DNA of 64,000 bases from Podospora bellae-mahoneyi (lineage: Eukaryota; Ascomycota; Sordariomycetes; Sordariales; Podosporaceae), in contig NC_085883.1 of the NCBI RefSeq assembly GCF_035222275.1, positions 1,984,001-2,048,000 of the forward strand, read 5' to 3'. Positions 22,193-33,753 of the stretch are shown here, in pieces (the first letter of the stretch is position 1; each line of letters starts with the position of its first letter). A model generated the notes under the pieces. The model saw only the letters and a list, made by a program, of their open reading frames with translations, was not told the DNA's origin and did not search any database. The translations under genes and the position numbers were made by a program.

Positions 22193-25100
22193 TTTGCGGA
22201 GGACCGGACTTGAAGTGAAACGGTCGGTAGTGTGATAGTTTGCGAAGAGGAAGTGGTGATTTTCGAATGGGCTGTGTTGTATCAGGTGTGAGTCGAGTAT
22301 ATTTGTATTCGTATCGTGTCGTCAAATGTGCTGTTTGGATGAAAATTGTTTTGTTTCGAACGGTGAAGGGTGAGGTGTTGAGATGAATGTGGGGGAAGAA
22401 ATAGGCTCAGGCGGTCTGGTTTTATAGTCCGGAACGGTCCGGCGAGGAGAAGCTGGATACGCTCCCAGAGACTGTGACAGAGGCTAGAAGCAAAAGAATG
22501 TCGTGTCCGAACCAGATTCGAGAAGATTTGATGCTTAATTAAGAAAAAAAAATGCAGGCTGCCCTGGCCCGTCAGGTCTGTGCTGTCTTCCCCGGTTGAA
22601 GGGGCGTGGATATGGGCCTGTTTGACTGTGAGAGAAACTCGGCGAGTGACGTTAGAGGAAAGAAGCGGACAGCTGCATCATCCGAATAACACAGCCAGAT
22701 AGGCAGAATCAACAGAGGAAGGATGCTTTTGCAAAGCTTCTTTGCTGGCAGAAACAAGTGGTCAAGCCGGGAGATGGAAAGAAAAGACCAGTGACACCAA
22801 AATACCCAAAGGGTATTTGACATGTCCACCTTGAGGACTGGCCGGATTTACGAACTACGTAGTCCTTCTGTTCCTTTTTGGGCCTGTTCAAGGTGGTGGA
22901 TAGCAAGTAAACCCTTCTTCACTTTCTCTCCTCGGTATGTCTTTTCTTTTTGTGTTGCGTGCCTCTGCGGTTCTGTGCTGCCAGGTCATCAATCCTTGAT
23001 GATCAGAACCCGATGCCACTCGGGACCGAATCCACACTTCCACAAAAAATTTGGGACTGTGGGCAATCCAGCAGACCAAGGTAGAAAAGAGCATGGCCCC
23101 AAGTTGGGACTGCGGTGTGAAGGAAGCAACACAGGCTGCAGAAGCTAGAGGGCACCCCAGCCGAGTATAACAAAACACAAACGTCAGTGGGCTACACATT
23201 GTACACTGGGTGTAGAGACAAATTTGTCGAGCGCAGTGTTCGAAAATCTCAGTCACCACTGGCGTTCCCTTTCCAGATCGTGATGAGAATGCTGAGAAAC
23301 AGGTCAAGGGGGGGAAAGCAATGTTTCCATGCTCCAGCCATGGAGCATAGGAACCAGACGGCTCGAAAAGTGGCTGCTTGCTGCGTTGTCAAGCCCACAC
23401 AAACGCCAAAGATTGCCAAAAGCTACCAAAAACGTACTAACGCTGGGGAATGGCAGGGGATTCCGAAGGTGAGCTGGTGGTCGATGGCAACATCCTCATC
23501 AACACCAGATGGTGCATCAAAATGTGCAGAAACAGCAGTTCGGGCTGGGCTGAAATACCATCATCTTCGGGTGCCAAGCATAGAGCTTTTGAGCTTGGTT
23601 TCTGAGTTGTCAATGTGGAAATGGATCCCCATATCTAAATCAAGCACATCCGAGCATCGTTGATGCTGGTAGAGCCCCTCAGTAAGTGGGGGCAATTGTG
23701 CTTCACCTTGAACCACTAGGTACCAAAGCATCAGGTGCGTTGCGGGAACGGGTTCTAGCTGCTCTCTGGCTTGTCGGTCTGTGATTGGACAGGCGGAGTG
23801 GTGCTAATCTCTCTCCAGAGGAACTTCAGATCTCTGTTCGCCGAATGTTGCCGTTGAATCTCGCCGGTCTTGAGCAATCAATCGCTACGATCGGATACCT
23901 GTGTGTTTGTTTCCGGCTATAGACATTTGTTGATGCTGGTCTGCAGCCGGGGTCTTCATAAATGACGGGTACCAAACAGCCGGGACACTCCGAGACGCCC
24001 TGATTTTGCAAACAGGTGCCTTGTCGAGCGGCAAGTACATCAAGGGACTTGGGACGTCGCTACCGGCCCGTCGGAAACTAGGTATGTTACGCAGCCGGAG
24101 TATCCTTCGGGTTCTGGAAGGAATGAACTTGCGACGGCTAGTGCACCTGTGGAGGTACAGCCAATACCGCCGAATCACGAAAGCCGCCTGCCCTGAAACC
24201 CCTGATGTCCTCGAACTCTGAATCCAAGGATGTTACCCGCTTTGTTGAGCCTCATTCTCGCAGGCTGGGGAACTTGGGGAAATGGAGAAAGCCCAAGTCC
24301 ATGCTTTGGGCAACCAAAACGTCCCCGTTTTCGCCCTCCTCGCCGATGTCATAGAACGGCATCTTTGCAGCATCTTCTGGTATCGTGGAACAAGGCCGTT
24401 GGTGTGTAAATTCCACGAGCCGTTCGGGCAGAGATCTCGCTCTTTGCTCGCCAGATGGCATACTGTTGCTGGAGACTCATCGTGCTTCAGGCTTTTGGTA
24501 TATCATCGGTGGTTCCGAAAAAGAGACAAGAGCCATGGCTCTTGATCAGATCTCAGACGGTCGAGATGGGCGCGGCAGATGGTGACAGCGGCCCCCCTGG
24601 CTCACGAACCATTGTTACACAGAAGCGAACCAGGACGACGGGTACATGGCACCATTCGGGATGTCCATCAAATGTGCCGAAGCCTAAACCGGGAATCGTG
24701 GCGTCGTCCCGCGTACGCCTTGTCCCCCGTCGAGTGTCTCGGTCAAGCCTTACAGTCTAGTGAAGACAGAGTGTCTGGCCAGCCCGCAGCGTTGGGTTCG
24801 TGTGGCATGCGGTTTACTCCCGCATCGGTTGCAAGCTGGGCAAAAGGGCGCGATGTGCTCAGATGTGCAAAGTAAAGGTGAAGCGTCCAGATCAGATCGA
24901 GAGATGCTACGAAGTCAGCCAGACTTGTCAGGCCAAATAGGGGAGTGGAACAGCGAACCATATGCGGCCGGCGCTTGGCCAGTGAGTCGATATCAACCAA
25001 TGAGAAGCGCTGAGTGGACCATATTTGTGCCACGGCAGTAGATGCGGTGTACAAACAGCTCCTCGTTTGGGTATAAACGGCGTGGAGGCACTGCAGGGTA

Positions 25101-26679
25101 CAAATGATGAATAATTGAAGACCGGCGAGAGAGAAAGCCGGAGAAGCATAGTGCCACATATATGCGGTAAGGTCAAAGATGTTTCAAAAGGAGGGCGACA
25201 CCTGTTGTGACCCGTTCCTGTACAGCCCTGGATTGGTCGGGGAAAAGAATTGGCATCCCGTGAGAGTGCTCTGTCACCCGGGGGACCGACAGAGCCTGCA
25301 AAGAGCCCCGGGAGATGTGACAAGCAACACAGTATGGTTGAAGAACGAGTCTTGAACTTCAAAGGATGACGAGGGTTTAAATGTGGACAGAGGCAGCCAG
25401 TCGAGGAGCAGCTGCCATATATCGCCATGAGGCTCTTCGGGAAAATGGCGGCGACTCAAGACAGAGATGTGGCACACTACCATGCGTTGCGGCTGCAAAC
25501 ATCGCCGCTTGGGCATCGCATTCTCGACTGTTGGCACCAGGAACTGGAGAGGCGGGCCTGCAACTGCCGTGGTTGGGTGTCTATGCATTGACGGCATACT
25601 GTCCTCTTTTGCCATTAGGAATCGATAGATGTTGACGAGATGAAGTCATTTCGTTGCAGCCACCACGGGCCGCTGCCGTGAAATGGCAGGCGAGCGAATC
25701 GACATCTGAAGCCTTGACTGAGGCACATCAATATGAATAAGAGAACAAGTGATTGGCCGGCCCTGTGGCTCATTGCTTGTGCGATGTTTCTCCAGGCCTA
25801 CACCCATATCGCGGTAGCCATCATGTCGGGCTGGTGAGTGAGGACGAGCATTCAAACATCCAGAGTTCGTGACACAGCAGAGCGTGTCACTGCAGCGCCG
25901 TGTCAGTGTCATCGCAGAGAGCCGCCCTAAGGAGCCTTGAAGTTTGGTGTTATGCTATTGGCTGTTACTAAAAGTTGGGATCATCGTTGGTGGGGGCTGT
26001 TTCTCACCAACAGCTGTACGAAAATCCCATGGGCGCGATGGATAGGTATAGAAAGCAAGGAAAGCGATGAGGTGGAAAGCAGAGAGGCCCAGGAATTGAT
26101 TTTATCAAATATCAAGCGAGAATCATTGAAAACTTACGGATTGAACAAGGTACATCCAAGTAAGAAGAAGCTCGACCGTTGCGAAATCGAACGTTGCCGT
26201 TGGATGGAGCTGAAGTTGGAGTTGATTCCTGGTCCTAGAATCCCCAAAAATGCGAGGCATGTCAGCTGTCGTCATCTGACCCACAGCCGTCCCACCCCAC
26301 GCGCAGCTGAAATCCTGGGGCTGTAATTACCAGCACCAATCCTGCCTTTTCTCGCCGAAAACGCCTACCCCAACCCGTAATCCCTCTGTTTAGCGCGTAA
26401 TTATTACACATGCTTCTCCAACTCCCAAAACCGCTCGGCTTTGACCACCCTCCTGACTTTGTGCCTCGGCTGGACCCTGCCCAGCAACGGCCTAGCACGA
26501 CGTCGCCAGGACATGGCTGTGTCTCATCTGACTGGCCACTGCCGGTGATATGAATATCATCACCCGTCCCTCAGCATCTCCCCGACCTCCTGTCCGACCT
26601 GGCCTTCTCTCTTGTACCATCGCAGCCCAGATCCGCTCCCGTAATTTACTCTGAAACTTTTGTCACGCCGTATTTGAAG
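22193..26679. other. 4.5 kb gene-free region
   Basis: No open frame here resembles a protein, and frames are short on both strands. Base composition is near even, unlike the AT-rich relics expected from RIP. No terminal repeats, tRNA or other recognisable RNA gene is seen. The left end is the dsRBM promoter. The right end (26300-26679) is a C-rich promoter for the nitronate monooxygenase and contains one CCTCGG (26464-26469). A long non-coding transcript is possible but unproven. Confidence 0.5.
26464..26469 (+). promoter_or_regulatory. CCTCGG hexamer upstream of nitronate monooxygenase
   Basis: An exact CCTCGG about 215 bp before the start codon. It equals the FarA/FarB core, but a single hexamer occurs by chance often, so this is weak. 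Confidence 0.25.
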
Positions 26680-27876
26680 ATGCCTTTCGACACGGAGCTG
26701 ACCCGCCGGCTCGGCATCGCTGGTACGTATCCCTCACTCGACATGGTGATGGACAAAATCAAACTGACATTTCACCTTCTACAGTCCCTGTTGTTCAGGG
26801 TGGCATGCAGGTAAATCACACCTCCAGTTTGCCATGTAAATATGGTTGCTAATACAGTGGCCAGCATGTTGGATACGCTGAGATGGCGAGCGCTGTGTCC
26901 AACGCCGGCGGCTTGGGCATTATTACTGCCCTCATCTTCCCAGAGCCCGAGGGCCTCCGCCAGGAGATCCGGAAGTGCCGGAAGCTGACCAGCAAGCCAT
27001 TCGGTGTCAACATCACTCTCCTGCCTGCTCTCGTCCCCCCAAATTACGAGGCCTACGCCCAGGTCATCATTGACGAGGGCGTCAAGATCGTCGAGACTGC
27101 CGGCAACTCTCCCGGGCCTGTGATTTCCAAGCTCAAGAAGGCCGGCTGCATTGTCCTCCACAAGTGCACAACGATCAGGCATGCCCAGTCCGCCGTTAAG
27201 CTCGGTGTTGACTTTTTGAGCATTGATGGTTTCGAGTGCGCTGGGTACGTGTTCAGACAAACTCCACTTCCCCGGATTTTCCCACCATGGTCTATCCTTC
27301 CCCTGCCGAGCAGGCGCTAACAGACGTCACAGCCACGTTGGTGAATCAGACATCACCAACTTTATCCTCCTCAGCAAGGCGCGCCAGACCCTCAAGGTGC
27401 CCTTCATCGCCTCTGGTGGCTTTGCTGATGGCCAAGGTCTGGCCGCCGCCCTGTGCCTCGGTGCCTGCGGCGTCAACATGGGCACCCGGTTCCTGTGCAC
27501 GGTCGAGTCCCCTATCCACCACAACATCAAGGAGCAGATTGTCAAGGCGCAGGAGACCGACACCACGCTCGTCCTCCGCCGGTGGCGCAACACCACCCGT
27601 CTGTACAAGAACAAGGTGACGGAACAGGCGCTCAAGGTTGAGCAGGAGAGCAAGACGGGCGAGTTCTCCGAGATTGCTCCCTATGTCAGCGGAAAGCGCG
27701 GCAGAGAGGTGTTCATCAACGGAGACCCAGAGTACGGTGTCTGGACTGCTGGTCAGGTTATCGGTCTCATCAACGACATCCCGACCTGCAAGGACCTGGT
27801 TGCGAGAATCGAGAAGGAGGCCGAGGATACTCTCAAGGAGCGACTTGCGTTGGTTAAGCCGGCGCCTAAGCTATAG
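26680..27876 (+). CDS. Nitronate monooxygenase (2-nitropropane dioxygenase family)
   Basis: Four exons (26680-26722, 26785-26810, 26865-27244, 27333-27876) encode 330 residues. The enzyme is an FMN-dependent TIM-barrel oxidase that detoxifies alkyl nitronates such as propionate-3-nitronate. Conserved blocks are PVVQGGMQHVGYAEMASAVS, NAGGLGIITAL, GVNITLLP, the FMN-site GFECAGHVGE with the conserved His at the splice junction, and PFIASGGFADGQG...ALCLGACGVNMGTRF. The small second exon (26 nt) and the GGCCAG acceptor are needed to give GGMQHVGYAE. The C-terminal tripeptide PKL weakly resembles a peroxisomal PTS1, noteworthy because PEX11 is the next gene, but unproven. Confidence 0.93.
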
Positions 27877-28020
27877 AGCATGTTTTGCGACTGTACTTTT
27901 AGAGTAAAAGGCGGTGCATTTTCTGGGAGGTTGCCATGAATCGTTAGCAGGTTGCTTGTTTGTCTTGTCTTGATGGCATCTTGTATGACAGAACTATGAC
28001 TTCTGGATAATAGGACGAGA

Positions 28021-28049
28021 ATGATCTTCATGGTCAGCATGAAGATCAT
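28021..28049. repeat. Perfect 12-bp inverted repeat (hairpin)
   Basis: ATGATCTTCATG, a 5-base loop GTCAG, then the exact complement CATGAAGATCAT. It lies about 145 bp after the nitronate monooxygenase stop codon, so it may be in the 3' UTR. Confidence 0.85.
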
Positions 28050-28229
28050 GACACATCATGTTCAATATGCCATGTTCATTCATAGTTAGCTCTGTGGTCA
28101 TAGAGGGGGTTGCGAGACGAAGGTTCCTAGAATACCCTAACCCCCGACCGTTGGAAGCGTCGTTTTAGCGAGTCGTTAGCTCCAACTACCGACCCAACCC
28201 CACCTCTTCATGTGCCCCCCCAAACCCGA

Positions 28230-28235
28230 CCTCGG
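28230..28235 (+). promoter_or_regulatory. CCTCGG core in PEX11 promoter
   Basis: An exact FarA/FarB core about 360 bp upstream of PEX11. Peroxisome biogenesis genes are known targets of these activators in Aspergillus. Confidence 0.4.
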
Positions 28236-28591
28236 CTGTGCTTTCTTCCCCCGGCAAACGCCATTCGGCGCGCAGCGCAACTTGGAACCCATCCCGCAAG
28301 CCCGTGGGATTCCAAGGCCAGGGGTCATCCCTCTCACCTGTGTCTTTCTTTCATCAAGAGGCGACACTAACCTTCTTCTCTTCCTCTCCCTTCCTTTTCC
28401 GAGCTCTCGTGACCAAAATCTTTCTTCTCTTTTTTCTCTTCTTTTTTCTGTTTCTCCGTCATTGCGACTGCAAGCCAGCTAAGTACCTACCGACGTAAAT
28501 TGCGCTCGCTCACAACCGCACTCGCAGCAACGACAACCGAACCATCTAGAAATCGCAAGCCGCGACAAGCTCCAGAAGACAGTCAGACAAA

Positions 28592-29386
28592 ATGGTCGCC
28601 GACGCAGTAATCTACCACCCCACCATCACCCACTACCTCAAGTTCGTCGGCACCACCGTCGGCCGCGACAAGCTCCTCCGCACGCTCCAGTACTTTGCCC
28701 GTTTCTACGCCTGGTACCTCCTCCGCACCAACGCGACCAAGACGGCCATCCAACCATGGGAGACCATGAAGAAGCAGTTCGGCCTCGTCCGCAAGGTCCT
28801 CCGCGCGGGCAAAAACGTTGAGCACTTCAAGGCTGCCGCGCTGGCGGCGGACAACAAGACGATGGACCCCGTGCTGAGATACACTGCCGTGGGGAGACAG
28901 CTCGGTTACGCGGGGTATCTCTCGATGGATCTGCTGACGTTGCTCGATGCGACGGGGATCAAGAAGAGCCCTAACGCGAAGAGGCTGCAGCAGGAGGCGT
29001 ATAGGTTTTGGGCGGCGGGGATTACGTTTAGTATTGTTGGGCAGCTGTATACGCTTTGGCAGTTGAAGAAGAGGGAGGAGAAGGTTGATCGGAAGGAGGG
29101 GGAGGGGGTGGTGGAGGGGAAGAGGATTGCCAAGTATGTTTTTGAAAAGGGGTGGATGGGCGACGAGGATGATGATGATGACGATGATGATGATGATGAT
29201 GATGATGCTAACGATGGGAATAGGGAACGTGCGGCTAGCAGGTTGCAGCTTACTTCGGATCTCTGCGACATTACTGTTCCTCTTTCTGCTCTGGCCTGGG
29301 TCAACTTTGATGATGGCATTGTTGGTTTGGCTGGTACCGTCAGCAGCTTGCTGGGTGTGTACTCGCAGTGGAACAAGACCGCCTAG
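28592..29386 (+). CDS. PEX11: Peroxisomal membrane protein Pex11
   Basis: A single-exon gene of 264 residues. Pex11 elongates and tubulates the peroxisomal membrane before fission. Family features are the N-terminal amphipathic region TVGRDKLLRTLQYFARFYAWYLLR, the block ETMKKQFGLVRKVLRAGKNVEHF, AGYLSMDLLTLLDATGI, and the C-terminal membrane segment DGIVGLAGTVSSLLGVYSQW. Between the last two is a variable loop with an almost pure Asp run (about residues 191-205) encoded by a GAT microsatellite. The ATG is the first in frame and lies after a pyrimidine-rich leader. Confidence 0.94.
   Translation: MVADAVIYHPTITHYLKFVGTTVGRDKLLRTLQYFARFYAWYLLRTNATKTAIQPWETMKKQFGLVRKVLRAGKNVEHFKAAALAADNKTMDPVLRYTAVGRQLGYAGYLSMDLLTLLDATGIKKSPNAKRLQQEAYRFWAAGITFSIVGQLYTLWQLKKREEKVDRKEGEGVVEGKRIAKYVFEKGWMGDEDDDDDDDDDDDDDANDGNRERAASRLQLTSDLCDITVPLSALAWVNFDDGIVGLAGTVSSLLGVYSQWNKTA
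29168..29209 (+). repeat. GAT trinucleotide repeat coding for an Asp run in PEX11
   Basis: About thirteen consecutive Asp codons, mostly GAT with one GAC, lie in the cytosolic-loop region of Pex11. Confidence 0.9.
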
Positions 29387-31024
29387 GAAGTCAGGTTTCG
29401 GGATGATTGAGGGGGATTGGGAGAGGGGACGGGGAAACCGACAAAATTTACAGAATGGGGGTTGCTGGCTGGCGGAACAGCAATGGACAGACGATGGTTG
29501 CAGATGTGTCTTGGCAGGAGGTGGATGAGTTGGTAGGACGAGCGGTGTTTGGATACCTTTTCTCTTTTTTGAGATTCAGAGTTGTGTTTGGTGGTTTTTC
29601 GTTGCTGTAGTTGTACGTGTAACTCGTGGTAGCTCTTTCACATGTCAGCTTTGGAAGTTCAGCTTGTTGTGTTTGCATGGTTTTGGATGAGGTCGATGGG
29701 TAATGTTTAGAATGCTTTGGTGAAGCTGTTTCAGGCTTGATTTATTTTACGCAGGTAGCTGTCTTGCAATGCAATTTCCATTCACGGTAGCACTTATTGA
29801 ACCCCTCCATGATTTGAGAGAATTGAACCCCTCGTGAGAACCCTTGGCTGGAAGTGTTAATCCTTGTCCGAAAGCCGATGACTCCATTTCGGTCCCGGGC
29901 GTGTGGACACCGAACCCCAAGCTGCCGGAGTTTGGTGGGGTTCGTTGCGGAAGCTTGGACGAGACAGTGAACGCCGACCCCTCCCCCCAACCCAAACCCC
30001 CCTGCTAAACTTCTTATCAAATGCGACAGCAACGTCCGGTGTCACTCTTAATGCCTTTAACAAATGAGATGGCATGATGCTGATGTCGCAAATATGTTGA
30101 GAGCCTGAGATATCACGAAGAGCGTAGACAGCTTTGCATAGGTGTCACCACGTGCCACATTTCCAGCCATGTCGGTGACTTCAACCCCGCCAAAGTTGGA
30201 TGACGATGCTGGGATCCTACAACTCACATCTGCGATGCGACAGGCCCAAGCAATCGGTCAGTGATCGAGCCAAGACGCTTCCAGACAGATTCCCAGCAGC
30301 AGCGGGATGACGGGGTTTATTCAAAATGCCTGTTTCATCAGGGGAGCCAACCCCTCGGCACCTTCTTCAGATCCTCTCGGTTTCAACGGCGGCCGGGCTG
30401 AGGTTCCATTCTGGCGGCGGCTAGATCCAGTCGTGACGTTTTGTATTCGTATTTCAAGTTGGCTAGCACCCCGCTTACAGTTCCCAGGTTGCTGGTTGGT
30501 GTGCCTGGCGCTGAATGCTTCCTGATCTATATCTTGGGGAAACTTTGGTCCTACGAAAGAGTTCCTCCCTCCTTCTCTTGTGTCCCGTCCCGCATTCGTC
30601 CAGTTTTGGTCCCGCCGCCACCCAGCCCCTCTCATATTGACGACCATCTCATATTGACGACCCTCCCTAACCGCAACCGGAACTGCTGCCACTGAGCTTG
30701 GGCCCTTCAACAAAAACCTCTGCTGAGGATTGGCACTGTTGAGGATCTGAGCATCGTGATAGCTTCACTTGTGACTTGACACGTGCTCAGTAATCATTCG
30801 CTTGTCCTCTGGACGAGTACCTACGGGCAATAACAGAACCGAGGTTGGAAACCTGCATATCTGCCTCCCAACAATACCGTGTTTGCCCCTCCAGGCCTCC
30901 CCGCGGCACATATTTGACCCGGAGCGCGAACAGCATCATTTTAATACCCCATTCGGCCTCACTTACCACCAACTGACGCCCCGACAATCCGTCAACTCTC
31001 CTGCTTTTACCTCCAACCTCGAAG
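29387..31024. other. PEX11 3' flank and polyketide synthase promoter
   Basis: 1.6 kb without a supported gene. A direct repeat CTCATATTGACGAC occurs twice near 30631-30661. A short ATG frame at about 30168 (about 31 codons) ends quickly and is not accepted. Confidence 0.5.
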
Positions 31025-32450
31025 ATGTCTGTCTCGACGGAAGCCAGAGAGCTGGGTCTCTCCATCCTGGGCCTGGGAACCCGATACCCTCCTTATACTC
31101 TTGACTCCCGCGCGGTCGAGGAACTGAGCAAGCGCTACTATCCGGAAACACCAGCGTATGTGTCGTCCCTCACACTTTCCTACTCTCGAGACCATTGGCT
31201 GACTGCTCCCTCACAGCATGCAAAAAGTCCTCGCCATCAACCGCTTCACCGGCATCGACAAGCGCTCCTCCATAGGCCGACCGGACCACTGGCTCGTAAA
31301 CCAACCCGAACCACCAACGATCGCCCAACTCCACGATGTCTTCATGTCCGACGGTGTCCCCCTCGCCATCTCGGCCTCGAAAGAAGCACTTGCCGAAGCG
31401 CACATCAACGACGTATCACAAATCACCCACATGGTCTCAGCAACCTGCACTGATTCTGCCAACCCAGGATACGACCACTACGTCGCCAAAGCCCTCGGTC
31501 TCTCTCCATTCGTTGAGAAAACTCTGCTTCATGGCGTTGGTTGCTCAGGTGGCTTGGCAGCGCTGAGAACAGCAGCCAATCTCTGCCTAGGCCATAGCAT
31601 GAGGGGATTGCCCGCGAGGATATTGGTTGTTACGTTGGAGATCTCCACGACGTTAGTCCGCTCGGAGCTGGAATCCATACATAGCAATCAGGAGACGAGA
31701 ATTGGGGTTTGTTTGTTCAGCGACTGCGCCTCGGCGGTAGTCGTCTCAAACGACATCCCCTTTTCACCAACCGAACCGCTACCGCCACCAGTCTATAGTC
31801 TTCTCGACTGGAGGCACCAAACCGTCCCCGACACGGAACAAGACCTCGGCTTTGACACGCACCCCCAAGGCTGGAAAGTAGTTCTTTCCCCTCGCGTCCC
31901 GAACCTCACAGCGTCGGTCTTGGAACCGACGTATAACTCGTTAATGTCGGGAAAGAAGCTCCCGGAGGGGTATGGCTCGCCAAAGGACTTTGACTGGGCG
32001 ATGCACCCGGGGGGAGCGACGATTCTGACGGGGGCCGAGAAGGTGCTGGGGATACAGCCGGAACATATGAGGGCGAGCTATGATACGTATGTCAATCATG
32101 GAAACTCGAGCTCGGCGACGATTTTTAGCGTGCTGAATCGGTTGAGGGGGAAGGAGATGGATGGGGTGGCTCCGGGGGGGAGGGGGGCGAGGGAGTTGGT
32201 TGTGGGTTGTGCTTTTGGGCCGGGGATCACGGTGGAGATGTGTCTGTTGAGGAGGAATCTGAGCAGGACGGAAGGGGGAAGGAAGGGGATGGAGACGCCG
32301 CCGGAGACGGAGAGTAGTGAGGATGGGGAGGGGGGGCGTGAGTTGAGCGAGGAGGAGAAGAATGGGAGTGAGGTGAGTGAGGAGGAGAAGAAGGGGAGCG
32401 AGGAGGAGGCGTTTATAGCTAAGGCGTTGGAGAGTGTAGAGCTGGACTGA
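31025..32450 (+). CDS. Type III polyketide synthase
   Basis: Two exons (31025-31155, 31217-32450; 61-nt intron) encode 454 residues. The fold is the chalcone-synthase-like thiolase fold with catalytic triad Cys153 (HGVGCSGGLAAL), His307 (DWAMHPGGATIL) and Asn340 (VNHGNSSSATIFSVL). Fungal members extend fatty acyl-CoA starters with malonyl-CoA to make alkylresorcinols, resorcylic acids or pyrones; the product here cannot be told. The C-terminus carries an unusual tail of about 55 residues rich in Glu, Ser and Lys with a near-duplicated SEEEKNGSEV/SEEEKKGSEEE, beyond the end of the catalytic domain. No tailoring enzyme is adjacent; the nearest P450 is 28 kb away. Splicing at 31155/31217 gives YYPETPAMQKVLAINRF, the normal N-terminal pattern. 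Confidence 0.94.
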
Positions 32451-33753
32451 GGAGGGTGGTGAGGAAAGGGGGTGTATATATGTGGTGTGTTGAACCGCGG
32501 GCGGCATGAAACGAGTCGTATGGCGACCTCACTTGGGGACCAGCGGCCGACTATTGGGGGGGGGAGTACCTACGGGCCTTGGGCTAGATATGTATATTTT
32601 CCCAACAGATACCATATATCAATCTTTCTTTTCCTGATTCCCGGTGATATATGGCACAGGCACATTGAAATGGAGCTTCTCTCTTCTAACTAATCGCCGC
32701 TCTCACTCACTCATCTCACCCTCATTTCCAAATCCTGGCCTTTTTGTTTTCCTGAACCCATGATGCTGACCAGGTCATCGAACGGTGTGGAGCCAAAATC
32801 AATTAAACTGATAACGACCAAACGCGGGGTGATAAGAACCATTTTCCCCACTATAGTTCCACCATCCCTTTAGGCACACGGTTCCCCCCCCCCCGCCCTC
32901 TTTACCTTCACCGGCTTTTTGTACAGCAGCGCGCGTGCTCTTCAAACAACAAGTCAAGACGTTTAACCAACCAGAGAAGTACGCCCATAAAAGTTTGTTT
33001 GGACCGACGGTTACACAACCTGAAACGGCACCGACCTTGTTCAAAGCGCGTTGCGCGAGGAAGATGATTGGTTTGTGAGAGGTGTCTGACAACTCGTGTA
33101 CAGGGCGTTGGTTTGAGTGCCGAAGAAGGAGGCAATGGATGGATCCCAGCCTCTTATTTTTTTTAGGGCAGAGCGGGGTGTTGGGGGGATAGGTTTATTA
33201 CCACGCGATGATATTGGTGGGGTTTTATGAGCTGGCCGTGCGCGCGCGGCCTGAGGGATGAGGGACGTTCGCAGTGTGCGTTGTGTGGACTGAGGGATGG
33301 GTGAGAGTCACAGCTGAGAGGGGAGACCAAAAGGGAATTATTGAATGGGGTCTCTCATTCCAGATTTGTGTTTTCTAGATTTTTTATTTTTATTTTTATT
33401 TTTATTTCTATTTTCATTTTTATTTTCATTTTCATTTTCATCTTCTTCTTGGGAAATACAAACAACAACACAGAACATATACAGAACGCAAAAGTAAAGC
33501 AGGCCTTTTCGCATCGCTCGTTTTATTTCAGCTTGTCTGATAGCCCAAACGAACACTACCAAGAACACTACCACACCGCTGCCTGGAACTGATAGCCAAA
33601 CCAAACGCCCGCACACCCCTCCTCACCCCTCCTCCTCTCATCCCTACCACACCACCAGTCTACCTACTTATCTCCCTAGCTCCGCTTCGGTCATCCATAT
33701 CCTCCCCCTTTTTTTTCCTGACCGAATCATTTCATTCACTTCATTCATCTCTA
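32451..33753. other. Intergenic region with T-rich hexanucleotide repeat
   Basis: No gene is seen in 1.3 kb. A 6-bp-period tract of TTTTTA, TTTTCA and similar units lies at about 33378-33442. C and G homopolymers occur near 32551-32562 and 32886-32895. Confidence 0.55.
33378..33442. repeat. TTTTTA/TTTTCA hexanucleotide-type repeat
   Basis: Tandem 6-bp units, first TTTTTA then TTTTCA variants, on the + strand. Confidence 0.85.

Larger units (their letters stand above)
27877..28591. other. NMO 3' flank and PEX11 promoter
   Basis: It holds a perfect inverted repeat at 28021-28049, a CCTCGG at 28230-28235 and a long CT-rich leader (28340-28460). No gene is seen. Confidence 0.6.

Noticed and set aside
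23187-23663. 158-codon frame in the gene-free block
   Set aside because: No recognisable domain, no splice context, ordinary chance length for this composition.
24743-25428. Overlapping minus-strand frames of 138 and 166 codons
   Set aside because: They overlap each other in different frames and match no family; Cys/His/Pro-rich translation looks random.
1045-32450. Secondary-metabolite cluster joining the P450 and the type III synthase
   Set aside because: The genes are 28 kb apart with many housekeeping genes between them.
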